From positions 1 to 25,167 of the forward strand of contig DASXQB010000131.1 in the NCBI GenBank assembly GCA_036493295.1: a stretch of DNA of 25,167 bases, written 5' to 3'. The translations under genes and the position numbers were made by a program. Positions 9,170-16,776 of the stretch are shown in pieces; position 1 is the first letter of the stretch; every line of letters starts with the position of its first letter. The notes beneath the pieces are model-generated. The model ran no database searches and was not told the origin of the DNA. It worked only from the letters and a program-made list of their open reading frames with translations. The DNA is from DATKEU01 sp036493295. GTDB taxonomy: Bacteria; Myxococcota_A; Polyangia; Fen-1088.

Positions 9170-10723
9170 GTGGCTAGAATCGCACGGGCGTTGATCTCGG
9201 TTTCGAACAAGGCAGGCCTCCTGGATTTCGCGCGCGGCCTCTTGAAGGAAGGCGTGGAGATCCTGTCCACCGGCGGCACGGCGAAGGCCCTGCTGGAGGG
9301 CGGCGTCCCCGTGCGCGAGGTCAGCGAGTTCACCGGCGCGCCGGAGATTCTGGACGGCCGCGTGAAAACGCTGCACCCGCGCGTGCACGGCGGCATCCTG
9401 GGCCGTCCGACGGACAAGCACCGGCAAGAGATGCAGCAGGCCGGCCTGGTGAACATCGATCTGGTGGTCGTCAACCTGTACCCGTTCCGCGAGACGGTGG
9501 CCCGCGGCGCCGCCTTCGATGAGGTCATCGAGAACATCGACATCGGCGGCCCGGCGATGATCCGTTCGGCGGCGAAGAACCACGAACGCGTCACCGTGGT
9601 CGTCGAGCCGAGCGACTATCCGCGCGTGCTGGAACAGCTGCGCGACGGCGGCGAGATCACGGACAGCCTGCGCTATGAGCTGGCGCGCAAGGCGTTCGCT
9701 CACACCGCTGCGTATGACGGCGCGATCGCCTCGCACCTTGGCAGGCTGGCCACGCCCGACGCCGCGCCGGCGGATTTTTCGGACACCATGCACCTGTCGG
9801 CGTCGCTGGTGCGGGCCTTGCGGTATGGCGAAAACCCGCACCAGAAGGCGGCGTTCTACGCGCTGGACAATGCGCCCGGCCCGTCGCTGGCGTGCGCGGA
9901 GATCCTGCAAGGCAAGGAGCTTTCGTACAATAACCTGCTGGATCTGGACGCGGCGATGCGGCTGGCGGGGGAGTTTTCTCGCCCGGCGGCGGCGATCATC
10001 AAGCACACCAACCCGTGCGGCGTGGCGGTCAGCGATGAAGGCGTGGCCCACGCCTATCGCCGCGCCCGCGAGACCGATCCGGTGTCGGCCTTCGGCGGCA
10101 TCGTGGCCGTCAATCGTCCGGTCGACGCGGCGCTGGGCCGCGAGCTGGCCGAGACCTTCCTTGAGTGCGTGATCGCGCCCAGCTATTCGCCCGAGGCGTT
10201 GACCACGCTGTCGTCGAAGAAGAACCTGCGCCTGCTGGCCTTCGATTTTCGCGGTGACCAGTCGCCGGGGTTCGACCTGCGCAGCATTGCGGGCGGCTTC
10301 CTGGTCCAGACGCGCGACACCACCACGTCGGCCGCGGCCGACGGCAAGGTGGCGTCGAAGCGCGCGCCCACCGCCACCGAGCTTGCCGATCTCGATTTCG
10401 CCTGGCGGGTGGCCAAGCACGTCAAGTCGAACGCCATCGTCTTCGCCGGCAGCGGCCACACCCTGGGCATCGGCGCCGGGCAGATGTCGCGCGTGGATTC
10501 GGTGCGCATCGCCATCTCGAAGGCGCGATCGTCGCTGGGTGGCGCGGTGTTGGCGTCGGACGCTTTCTTTCCGTTCCGCGACGGCGTCGACGAAGCGGCG
10601 CGTGCCGGCGTCACCGCCGTCATTCAACCGGGTGGTTCGGTGCGCGACGACGAGGTGCTGGCCGCCGCCGACGAGCACAACATGGCCGTCGTTCTGACCG
10701 GCGAAAGACACTTCAAACACTAG
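9170..10723 (+). CDS. purH: Bifunctional AICAR formyltransferase / IMP cyclohydrolase PurH
   Basis: PurH carries out the last two steps of de novo IMP synthesis: formylation of AICAR with 10-formyl-THF and closure to IMP. The 517-residue length fits the family. The N-terminal MGS-like cyclohydrolase domain (about 1-195) has ALISVSNKAGLLDFAR, STGGTAKAL, DGRVKTLHPRVHGGIL and NLYPFRETV. The formyltransferase part has YGENPHQKAAFY, GKELSYNNLLDLDAA, the catalytic IKHTNPCGVAV, DPVSAFGGIVAVN and GAGQMSRVDSV. The family's terminal GxRHFRH is GERHFKH here. GTG 9170 begins ARIARALISVS without a Shine-Dalgarno site. A 71-base gap separates it from the rluB-like gene, so it probably heads the purH-purD-purE transcript. 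Confidence 0.96.
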   Translation: MARIARALISVSNKAGLLDFARGLLKEGVEILSTGGTAKALLEGGVPVREVSEFTGAPEILDGRVKTLHPRVHGGILGRPTDKHRQEMQQAGLVNIDLVVVNLYPFRETVARGAAFDEVIENIDIGGPAMIRSAAKNHERVTVVVEPSDYPRVLEQLRDGGEITDSLRYELARKAFAHTAAYDGAIASHLGRLATPDAAPADFSDTMHLSASLVRALRYGENPHQKAAFYALDNAPGPSLACAEILQGKELSYNNLLDLDAAMRLAGEFSRPAAAIIKHTNPCGVAVSDEGVAHAYRRARETDPVSAFGGIVAVNRPVDAALGRELAETFLECVIAPSYSPEALTTLSSKKNLRLLAFDFRGDQSPGFDLRSIAGGFLVQTRDTTTSAAADGKVASKRAPTATELADLDFAWRVAKHVKSNAIVFAGSGHTLGIGAGQMSRVDSVRIAISKARSSLGGAVLASDAFFPFRDGVDEAARAGVTAVIQPGGSVRDDEVLAAADEHNMAVVLTGERHFKH

Positions 10724-10727
10724 CGGT

Positions 10728-12044
10728 ATGCCCCAGGCGACAACCAAACCGGCCAGTGTCCTTCTCGTCGGTGGCGGCGGGCGGGAACACGCCTTGGCCT
10801 GGAAGCTGGCGCAAAGCCCGCAGGTGGCGCGCATCGTGGCCGCGCCCGGCAATCCCGGCATCGCCGGCGTGCCGAAGACCACCTGCTTGCCGATCAGCGC
10901 CGAGGCCGTCGCCGAGTTGACTGCCTTCGCCGTCAGCGAACGGATCGATCTGGTGGTGTGCGGGCCCGAGTCGGCGCTGGTGGCGGGTTTGGGCGATGCC
11001 ATGCGCGCCGCCGGTATTGCCTTCTTTGGCCCGTCGCGCGCCGCCGCCGAGATCGAAGGCTCGAAGGCCTACGCCAAGCGGCTGATGGCCGGCGCCGGCG
11101 TGCCCACCGCGGCCTTCGGCGTCTTCGATGACGTCGCCGCCGCCGAGACGTTCATCGATCAGCAGCGCGGCGCCGTGGTGGTGAAAGCCGACGGTCTGTG
11201 CGCCGGCAAAGGCGTCGTGGTCACCAGCAACGCCGCCGAGGCAAAGGCGGCCGTACGCTTGCTGATGGCCGATCGCGCCTTCGGCGAAGCCGGCGCGCGC
11301 GTGGTGATCGAGGAGCGCCTCAGCGGTCGCGAGGTATCGATGATGGCCCTGTGCGACGGCGAGCGCTTGCAGTTGCTGGCATCGTCGGAGGATCACAAGG
11401 CAGTCGGTGACGGCGACGTCGGCCCGAACACCGGCGGCATGGGGACGTATTCACCTTCGCCGCTGGTCAGCGACGCGCAAGCGGCGCGCATCGTGGAGAC
11501 GATCTTCTTGCCGACGGTGCGGGCGCTGGCCGCCGACGGGCGACGCTTTGTCGGCTTGCTGTACGGCGGCTTGATGCTGACGCCAGACCGCGGGCCGATG
11601 GTGATCGAATGGAACTGTCGCTTCGGCGATCCAGAGACGCAGTCGGTGCTGATGCGCCTCGATGACGATCTGTATCCCTGGTTGCTGGGCGCGGCCAACG
11701 AACGATTGCCGGCGGGCGCGCTGCGCTGGCGGCCCAGCGCCGCGGTGTGCGTGGTGCTGGCGGCGGCTGGCTATCCTGGCAAGGTGCGCGGCGGGGATGT
11801 CATCGAAGGGTTGCCGCTGCCGGGCGACGACGTGGTGGCCTTTCACGCCGGCACGCGCCGCGACGGTCCGGGCGATGCCACCGTGGGTGGCCGCCTGCTG
11901 ACCGCTGGTGGCCGCGTTCTGGGCGTCACCGGGCACGGCGGCGATCTGACCACGGCGCGGGCGCGCGTTTATCAGGCGATCAAGCAGATTCATTTCTCTG
12001 GTATGCACTTTCGAACTGACATCGGGATGCGAGGGAATCCATGA
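10728..12044 (+). CDS. purD: Phosphoribosylamine-glycine ligase PurD
   Basis: PurD is an ATP-grasp enzyme that joins phosphoribosylamine and glycine to give GAR, step two of purine synthesis. The 438-residue product has the N-terminal VGGGGREHALAWKLA nucleotide-domain start, then GPESALVAGLGD, then GPSRAAAEIEGSKAYAKRLM. The ATP-grasp core follows: VVKADGLCAGKGVVV, EERLSGREVSMMALCDG, EDHKAVGDGDVGPNTGGMG and the metal-binding VIEWNCRFGDPETQ. The C-terminal fold ends VYQAIKQIHFSGMHFRTDIG. It starts 4 bases after the purH stop, and its stop overlaps the purE start as ATGA, so the three genes form one operon. Confidence 0.97.
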   Translation: MPQATTKPASVLLVGGGGREHALAWKLAQSPQVARIVAAPGNPGIAGVPKTTCLPISAEAVAELTAFAVSERIDLVVCGPESALVAGLGDAMRAAGIAFFGPSRAAAEIEGSKAYAKRLMAGAGVPTAAFGVFDDVAAAETFIDQQRGAVVVKADGLCAGKGVVVTSNAAEAKAAVRLLMADRAFGEAGARVVIEERLSGREVSMMALCDGERLQLLASSEDHKAVGDGDVGPNTGGMGTYSPSPLVSDAQAARIVETIFLPTVRALAADGRRFVGLLYGGLMLTPDRGPMVIEWNCRFGDPETQSVLMRLDDDLYPWLLGAANERLPAGALRWRPSAAVCVVLAAAGYPGKVRGGDVIEGLPLPGDDVVAFHAGTRRDGPGDATVGGRLLTAGGRVLGVTGHGGDLTTARARVYQAIKQIHFSGMHFRTDIGMRGNP

Positions 12045-12553
12045 GTGACGTTGCGATCATGATGGGGTCGAAGTCCGATCTCGAGACCATGCGACCGGCG
12101 GCGAAGATTCTGCAGGCGCTGGGGTTGACGGTTGACGTGCGCGTGCTGTCCGCGCACCGCACGCCCGAGCACGCCGCGGCCTTCGTGCGCGAGGCGACCG
12201 CTGGCGGAACGAAGGTGTTCATCTGCGGCGCGGGCGGGGCGGCTCACCTGGCGGGCGCCGTCGCCGCGCACACCCTGGTGCCGGTGATCGGCGTGCCCCT
12301 CGCTTCGGGCGCGTTGCAGGGATTCGATTCGCTGCTGTCGACGGTGATGATGCCGCCCGGGATGCCGGTCGCCACGGTGGCGGTGGGCGGCGCCGAGAAC
12401 GCCGGTTTGCTGGCGGCGCAGATCATCGCGCTCGCCAATCCGACGGTGGCCAAAGCGGTCGCCGCCGAGCGCGAGTCGCGCCGGCGCAAGGTGCTGGAGA
12501 GCGACGCCGAGGTGCGCGGCGGTTTTGGCGGAGGCAAGCCCAACGTCGGCTGA
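12041..12553 (+). CDS. purE: N5-carboxyaminoimidazole ribonucleotide mutase PurE (class I)
   Basis: Class I PurE moves the carboxyl group of N5-CAIR to carbon to give CAIR. The 170-residue product contains IMMGSKSDLETM (the phosphate- and CO2-handling loop), VLSAHRTPEH with the catalytic His, CGAGGAAHLAGAVAAHT, PVIGVPLASG and TVMMPPGMPVATVAVGGAENAGLLAAQI. The SAHRTP/GGAAHL pattern indicates class I rather than the eukaryote-type class II. The start overlaps the purD stop by four bases and a GAGGGA ribosome site precedes it. PurK, which makes N5-CAIR and often sits beside purE, is not in this window. Confidence 0.95.
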   Translation: MSDVAIMMGSKSDLETMRPAAKILQALGLTVDVRVLSAHRTPEHAAAFVREATAGGTKVFICGAGGAAHLAGAVAAHTLVPVIGVPLASGALQGFDSLLSTVMMPPGMPVATVAVGGAENAGLLAAQIIALANPTVAKAVAAERESRRRKVLESDAEVRGGFGGGKPNVG

Positions 12554-12562
12554 GATCCCACC

Positions 12563-13168
12563 GTGGCCCACGCATTTGCTGAAGAGATTGTCTTCGCCGC
12601 GGCGGCGCTGCGGCGAGGAGAAATCGTCGCCTACCCGACGGAGACCTTCTATGGCCTGGGCGTCAACGCGCTGGATGAACTGGCGCTGGCCCGGCTGCGC
12701 CTGCTGAAAGGACGCGGCGACAAGGCGATGTCGGTGCTGGTCGGCGGCGATGCGTTGGGCACGATGATCGATTCGTTGTGCAAGACCGTGCCGGTGGCGG
12801 CGCAGCGGCTGATGGACAAGTACTGGCCGGGGCCGCTGACGCTGGTGCTGCCGGCGCGGCGCGGGTTGCCGTCGCCGCTGGTGGCGAACGGTTTCGTGGC
12901 GGTGCGCGAATCGCCGCACCCGACGGCGCGCGCGCTGGTGGCCGCGTTCGGCGGGCCGATCACCGCCACCAGCGCCAACCTGGCCGGCGGCGCGCCCGCC
13001 ACCACGCCGGAAGCCGTGGACGAGGTTTTTGAAGGGCGCTGCCGCGTCTTGCACGGCGGCGCCACCGCGGGCGGCGCGCCCAGCACCATCGTGAGGGTGC
13101 GCGGCAGCCGGCTGGAGATTTTGCGCAAGGGCGTCCTGCCCATCTCCGACAGCGAGCTGGAATCGTAA
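12563..13168 (+). CDS. tsaC: L-threonylcarbamoyladenylate synthase (TsaC/Sua5/YrdC family)
   Basis: This family makes threonylcarbamoyl-AMP from threonine, bicarbonate and ATP for t6A at position 37 of ANN-decoding tRNAs. The 201-residue single YrdC domain shows YPTETFYGLGVNA (24-36), a KGR at 49-51, YWPGPLTLVLPARRG, VAVRESPHPTARAL and TATSANLAGG, the nucleotide-binding landmarks. The stretch after KGR (GDKAMSVLVG) departs from the usual kPL. The longer Sua5 C-terminal domain is absent, so TsaC is the better name. YciO/YwlC-type paralogs cannot be excluded. GTG 12563 follows purE by 9 bases, so it may be read from the pur transcript. Confidence 0.85.
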   Translation: MAHAFAEEIVFAAAALRRGEIVAYPTETFYGLGVNALDELALARLRLLKGRGDKAMSVLVGGDALGTMIDSLCKTVPVAAQRLMDKYWPGPLTLVLPARRGLPSPLVANGFVAVRESPHPTARALVAAFGGPITATSANLAGGAPATTPEAVDEVFEGRCRVLHGGATAGGAPSTIVRVRGSRLEILRKGVLPISDSELES

Positions 13169-13186
13169 TTTTCAGGAGAAGCAGCC

Positions 13187-14503
13187 ATGGCCGAGATCGC
13201 TCCGTTCGCCGGATTTCGTTACAACCTTGATCGCGTCGGCGACGCCGCGCGCATCCTGGCCCCGCCATACGACGTCATCAGCGAGACGGAACGGCTGGAT
13301 CTGGAGGCGCGTCACGGACAGAACGTGGTGCGCGTCGAACTGCCGCGCGGGGAGGGCGACGCGCGATACGCCAACGCCGCCGGTCTGCTGGACACCTGGA
13401 TCGCCGAAGGGATCCTGCGCCAGGACAGCCAGCCGGCGCTGTACCGGTACGAACAGCAATTCGCCTGGCCGCCAGAGGGGGGACGGAGATACGTCCGCAA
13501 GGGGTTTTTCTGCCTGCTGCGCCTCGAGCCGTTCGAGGCCCGGGTGGTGCTGCCGCACGAGCAGACGCTGTCGGGGCCGAAGGAAGATCGGCGCAAGCTG
13601 CTGGCCGCCACGCGCACGCACATCTCGCAGGTGTTCGGCCTTTACCGCGATCCCAGCGGCGTCACCGAAGAGCCGCTGGCCTTTGCCGAGACGGCGGCGC
13701 CGGTGCTGGACGCCACCACGCCCGACGGCTGCCGCCACCGTCTGTGGATGCTGACCGATGGCGAACGCATCGCCCGCGTGGCCGAGGCGCTGCGCGGCCG
13801 GCAGATCCTGATCGCCGACGGCCATCACCGGTACGAAACGATGCTGAACCTGCGCGCCCAGCTGCGGCCGAAGGATCGCCCGCCCGGACATTCGGCGGCG
13901 GACTGGGGCGCGGTGTTCCTGTCGCGCGCCGAAGATCCCGGCCTGCTGGTGTTGCCCACCCATCGCCTGGTGCGCAACCTGCCGGCGTTCGACCTCGGCG
14001 CCTTGCGCGCCGGCGCGGCGCCGGCCTTCGAGATCAAGCAGTCCGACGAGGCCGACGTCGCCGCGATTGAAGATCGCCTGCGACGCGAGGGTGAACGGCG
14101 CGTGACCTTCGCCGTGCGGGCCGCCGGCGAAAAGCAGACCACCTGGCTTGGTTTGAAGGACGGCGTCGATCTGTCGGCGCTGGGTTCGCCGGCCCTGCGC
14201 GAGCTGGACGTGACCGTGCTGCACAGCGTGCTGCTGGCGCCGCTTCTGGGCGTCGACGCTTCAGCGATGGCCAACCAGGCCTACCTCGGGTACACGCACA
14301 GCACCGCCGAGGCGCTGGCCGCGCTGTCGACCCGCCAGGCCCAAGGCGCGTTCTTCATGAATGCCACCAAGGTCGAAGACGTCCTGCAGGTGTGCGAAGA
14401 AGGGTCGATCTTGCCGCAGAAATCGACCTATTTTCAGCCCAAGCTGGCCACCGGCCTGGTGATGAACCGGATCAACCCCGATGCTGACGTCGCCGGCGCC
14501 TGA
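13187..14503 (+). CDS. DUF1015 family protein
   Basis: This is a 438-residue protein of the widespread DUF1015 family. I know of no firmly established activity for this bacterial member. Hallmarks visible are PFAGFRYN (6-13), APPYDVIS (25-32), LPHEQTLSGPKEDR (122-135), the strongly conserved IADGHHRYETMLNL (209-222) and FMNATKVEDVLQVCEEGSILPQKSTYFQPKL near the C-terminus, the usual family end. The many conserved His, Asp and Glu residues suggest an enzyme, but that is inference. ATG 13187 has an AGGAGA ribosome site. It lies 18 bases after tsaC, and its 3' end overlaps the next gene by 23 bases, so it sits between two tRNA-modification-type genes. No signal peptide or membrane segment is seen. 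Confidence 0.85.
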   Translation: MAEIAPFAGFRYNLDRVGDAARILAPPYDVISETERLDLEARHGQNVVRVELPRGEGDARYANAAGLLDTWIAEGILRQDSQPALYRYEQQFAWPPEGGRRYVRKGFFCLLRLEPFEARVVLPHEQTLSGPKEDRRKLLAATRTHISQVFGLYRDPSGVTEEPLAFAETAAPVLDATTPDGCRHRLWMLTDGERIARVAEALRGRQILIADGHHRYETMLNLRAQLRPKDRPPGHSAADWGAVFLSRAEDPGLLVLPTHRLVRNLPAFDLGALRAGAAPAFEIKQSDEADVAAIEDRLRREGERRVTFAVRAAGEKQTTWLGLKDGVDLSALGSPALRELDVTVLHSVLLAPLLGVDASAMANQAYLGYTHSTAEALAALSTRQAQGAFFMNATKVEDVLQVCEEGSILPQKSTYFQPKLATGLVMNRINPDADVAGA

Positions 14504-15251
14504 CGGTCTTCCGCCCGGCGAATACACCACCGACACGCTGTTGCGCGGTCGGATCACGCTGCTACAGCCGGCGCGCGGGTTTCGCTCCAGTTTGGATCCC
14601 GTGTTGTTGGCGGCGTTCGTGGCGCCGCCGTTTGGTCGGGTGCTGGACATCGGCTGCGGCACCGGCGCGGTGGCGTTCTTGTTGATGTCGGCCGACGACG
14701 CGGCGACCGGCGTGGGCGTCGAGCTGCAGCCGCGCCTGGCGTCGCTGGCGCGGGCAGCGGCGGTCCGCAACGGATTTGCGCCGCGCCTGGAAATTATCGA
14801 GGGCGACGTGCGCGCGCTGGGCGGCCAGCGGTTGCCGCCGGCGTCGTTCGATCTGGTGGCCACCAACCCGCCGTTTCGGCTGCCCAGCAGCGGCCACACC
14901 TCGCCCGACGGCGAGCGGGCGCGCGCTCACCACGAGATCACCTTGACCCTGGTCGAGTGGACCGCCATCGCTGCCCGGGCGGTGCACGCCGAAGGGCGGG
15001 TGGCGGCGATCTTCGCTGCCGAGCGCTGCGACGAATTGCGGGCGCAATTGAGCGCGCACGGCCTGCACCCGACCCGGATGCGTCTGGTTCATCCGCACGC
15101 CGACGGCCCCGCCACCCGCGTGCTGATCGAGGCGCGGCGGACGGCGCCGCAGGCGGTGGTCACCGAGGCGCCGCTGATCATCCATGGGCACGGCGCCGGC
15201 GGGCAGCGTTTCTCCGACGAGGTCGCGCGCATGCTGGGCGAGCGGCTTTGA
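14481..15251 (+). CDS. trmN6: tRNA1(Val) adenine-37 N6-methyltransferase-like protein (TrmN6/YfiC, COG4123)
   Basis: This is a 256-residue class I SAM-dependent methyltransferase. Seen are the DTLLRGRITLLQPARGFRSSLD lead-in typical of the YfiC group, the SAM-binding VLDIGCGTGAVAFLL (54-68), the acidic VGVELQP strand end and the N6-adenine catalytic motif NPPF (129-132). ARAHHEITLTL follows, in the place of the YfiC 'R...E...L' helix. E. coli TrmN6 methylates A37 of tRNA1(Val); a different adenine in RNA is possible here. The ATG overlaps the DUF1015 gene by 23 bases in another frame, indicating coupled translation. The final ~20 residues (VTEAPLIIHGHGAGGQRFSDEV) match the family C-terminus. 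Confidence 0.8.
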   Translation: MLTSPAPDGLPPGEYTTDTLLRGRITLLQPARGFRSSLDPVLLAAFVAPPFGRVLDIGCGTGAVAFLLMSADDAATGVGVELQPRLASLARAAAVRNGFAPRLEIIEGDVRALGGQRLPPASFDLVATNPPFRLPSSGHTSPDGERARAHHEITLTLVEWTAIAARAVHAEGRVAAIFAAERCDELRAQLSAHGLHPTRMRLVHPHADGPATRVLIEARRTAPQAVVTEAPLIIHGHGAGGQRFSDEVARMLGERL

Positions 15252-15261
15252 GCGCGGCCGG

Positions 15262-15270
15262 TGCTACAGT
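15262..15270 (+). promoter_or_regulatory. Candidate leaderless extended -10 element of the dehydrogenase gene
   Basis: TGCTACAGT (TG, one base, TACAGT) ends exactly 6 bases before the ATG at 15277. With a usual 7-base distance, transcription would begin on the ATG itself. No Shine-Dalgarno sequence precedes the gene. The identical hexamer TACAGT stands at the same distance before the minus-strand gene ending at 17954. Confidence 0.45.
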
Positions 15271-15276
15271 CGTCCG

Positions 15277-16314
15277 ATGCGCATCGCCCAGTTGGTCGGC
15301 GTCCGCCAGTTTCGCCTGATCGACGGGACGCCGTCCGAGCCGGCGCCCGGCGAGATCCAGGTGCAAGTGCAAGCGGTGGGCGTCTGCGGCTCCGACATGC
15401 ATTCCTACTCCGAAGGCGGCATCGGCGATGTGCCGGTGCTGTATCCCACGGTGCTGGGTCACGAGCCGGCCGGTGTAGTGGCCAAGCTGGGTGCGGGTGT
15501 TTCTGGCTGGAGCGTCGGTGATCGGGCCGCCTTTGAGCCATCGCTGTTTTGCTATCACTGTCCCTACTGCCTGGGTGGCCGGCAGAACCTGTGCACCGAG
15601 ATGCGTTTCCTCAGCACGCCAGGTGGCGAGCCGGGATTTTTTCGCGACCGGGTGAATTTGCCCGCAGCGAATCTGCTCCCGCTACCCAAGCCGCTGACCG
15701 TCGTCGAGGGCGCGCTGGTGGAACCGCTGTCGATCGCCCTGCACGCCATGAAGCTGGCCTCGCCGGTGCTGGGCGAGACCGCCGCCGTGTTCGGGGCCGG
15801 CCCGATCGGCCTTTTGACCATCGCCGCGCTGAAACTGGCCGGCGTGCGCCGGGTGTGGGCCGTCGAACCGCTGGCCCACCGACGGGCGCTGGCCACCGCG
15901 CTCGGCGCCGACGCGGTGATCGATCCAACCGCCGTTGATCCCGGCGCGACGATCGCCCGCGAGGCGGGCGGCCTGGGCGTGAGCATGGTCTACGACTGCG
16001 CCACGAAAGCCGACACCACCGATCACAGCCTGCGCGCCGCCGCCCCCGGCGGCCGGGTGGTGTTGACCGGCATCCCCTCCGAATTGCGCGTCAGCTTCGA
16101 CGTGCACCTGTGGCGGCGCAAAGAACTGGCCATCTGGCAAGTGCGCCGTTCCAACGACGAGATGCCCGCCGCCCGCGATCTGCTGGCCCAGCACAGCCGC
16201 CTGTTCGCGCCGCTGGTCACGCACAACCGCTCAGTCGAAGACGTGGCCGCCGCCTTCGCCCTGATCGAACGCTACGACGACGGCGTCGGCAAGCTGCTGC
16301 TGCGGTTCGACTGA
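15277..16314 (+). CDS. Zinc-dependent medium-chain dehydrogenase (sorbitol/threonine dehydrogenase-like)
   Basis: This is a 345-residue medium-chain dehydrogenase/reductase that oxidises a secondary alcohol or polyol with NAD(P). The catalytic zinc ligands are visible: C37 in GVCGSD and H62-E63 in LGHEPAG, with a further Glu in VEGALVEPLSIALHA. The structural zinc site has all four Cys: C92, C95, C98 and C106. The Rossmann fold has FGAGPIGLLTIAAL, with an acidic residue in VWAVEPLAHR closing strand two. Substrate cannot be fixed from sequence; L-threonine 3-dehydrogenase and sorbitol dehydrogenase are the nearest models. The ATG has no ribosome site but a TACAGT hexamer 6 bases upstream. It converges on the OmpA-type gene across the palindromic element. 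Confidence 0.88.
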   Translation: MRIAQLVGVRQFRLIDGTPSEPAPGEIQVQVQAVGVCGSDMHSYSEGGIGDVPVLYPTVLGHEPAGVVAKLGAGVSGWSVGDRAAFEPSLFCYHCPYCLGGRQNLCTEMRFLSTPGGEPGFFRDRVNLPAANLLPLPKPLTVVEGALVEPLSIALHAMKLASPVLGETAAVFGAGPIGLLTIAALKLAGVRRVWAVEPLAHRRALATALGADAVIDPTAVDPGATIAREAGGLGVSMVYDCATKADTTDHSLRAAAPGGRVVLTGIPSELRVSFDVHLWRRKELAIWQVRRSNDEMPAARDLLAQHSRLFAPLVTHNRSVEDVAAAFALIERYDDGVGKLLLRFD

Positions 16315-16399
16315 TCGGCGCGCGGGATCTGCCGTTGTCGTCCTAGTAGCTCGTCAGGGATTGTGAGCGGTTGGTTCCCGCACACTTTCGTCCGGACAC

Positions 16400-16478
16400 G
16401 AGCGGACCGCAGGGTGATGCCGCGCTGGTCCCATCCGTCGGCAGGCGAGCTTTCGCGCGGCATCACCCGAGGACCGCA
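16400..16478 (+). repeat. Hairpin unit 1 of the palindromic element
   Basis: This 79-base unit has conserved arms (29 bases left, 23 bases right) around a 27-base variable centre. GGGTGATGCCGCG in the left arm pairs perfectly with CGCGGCATCACCC in the right. Outside that 13-bp stem is an internal bulge, then four further pairs. The same arms recur, inverted, at 16641-16721. Confidence 0.75.
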
Positions 16479-16503
16479 CGGTGCGGCCCAGAGTCCTCGC
16501 CGA

Positions 16504-16525
16504 GCGCGGACCCTGCGATCCGCGC
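16504..16525. repeat. Small perfect hairpin in the centre of the element
   Basis: GCGCGGA (16504-16510) and TCCGCGC (16519-16525) form a 7-bp stem with an 8-base loop. It belongs to neither inverted hairpin unit and could be chance in DNA this GC-rich. Confidence 0.4.
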
Positions 16526-16539
16526 CGACCGGGGATCAC

Positions 16540-16584
16540 CGGTGCGAGAAGCAACGGTGCGAGAGGCTTCGGAGCGCGAGGCCC
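16540..16584 (+). repeat. Three degenerate 15-bp tandem repeats
   Basis: CGGTGCGAGAAGCAA, CGGTGCGAGAGGCTT and CGGAGCGCGAGGCCC follow each other without gaps in the unpaired centre of the palindromic element. A looser fourth unit may continue to about 16600. The period equals five codons, but no plausible gene runs through it. Confidence 0.6.
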
Positions 16585-16640
16585 GGCGGTGCGTGGCGCG
16601 GGGCGGTGGTGCGTGGTGATCGAACCGATCCGCCGCGCCA

Positions 16641-16721
16641 TGCGGTCCTCGGGTGATGCCGCGGCAAGCGCTGGATTGAAGGCGAAAGCCGTCCAGCGCG
16701 GCATCACCCTGCGGTCCGCTC
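16641..16721 (-). repeat. Hairpin unit 2 of the palindromic element (inverted copy)
   Basis: Read on the minus strand, this 81-base unit has the same 29-base left arm and 23-base right arm as the unit at 16400-16478, each identical. The 29-base centre, however, is unrelated to the 27-base centre of unit 1. Conserved arms around diverged loops suggest the stems are what is maintained or copied. Confidence 0.75.
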
Positions 16722-16727
16722 TTTTTT
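16641..16727 (+). terminator. Hairpin followed by T6: probable terminator of the plus-strand transcript
   Basis: On the plus strand, hairpin unit 2 is followed within two bases of its right arm by a run of six T (16722-16727), the only such run in the gap. This is the arrangement of a Rho-independent terminator, although the loop is about 29 bases and the stem is bulged. It would end transcription from the dehydrogenase gene before it enters the OmpA-type gene in antisense. Confidence 0.45.
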
Positions 16728-16776
16728 CCTGACGAGAGTGCGCGGAAACCACCCTTCACCATCCCTGCGAGAGGTC

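Noticed and set aside
8774..11002. A 742-codon open frame on the minus strand opposite the rluB-like gene and purH.
   Set aside because: High third-position GC in the real genes suppresses stops in this frame. The product is His/Arg/Gln-rich with no domain, and the plus-strand genes are certain.
16354..16762. Open frames on both strands inside the palindromic element, encoding similar peptides with SGPQGDAAL and RGITRGPHG.
   Set aside because: The resemblance follows from the inverted repeat itself. The frames have no ribosome site or domain, and several overlapping frames are equally open.
16315..16776. CRISPR array or integron attC array.
   Set aside because: There are only two arm-sharing units and they are inverted, with no regular spacer series, cas gene or integrase nearby.
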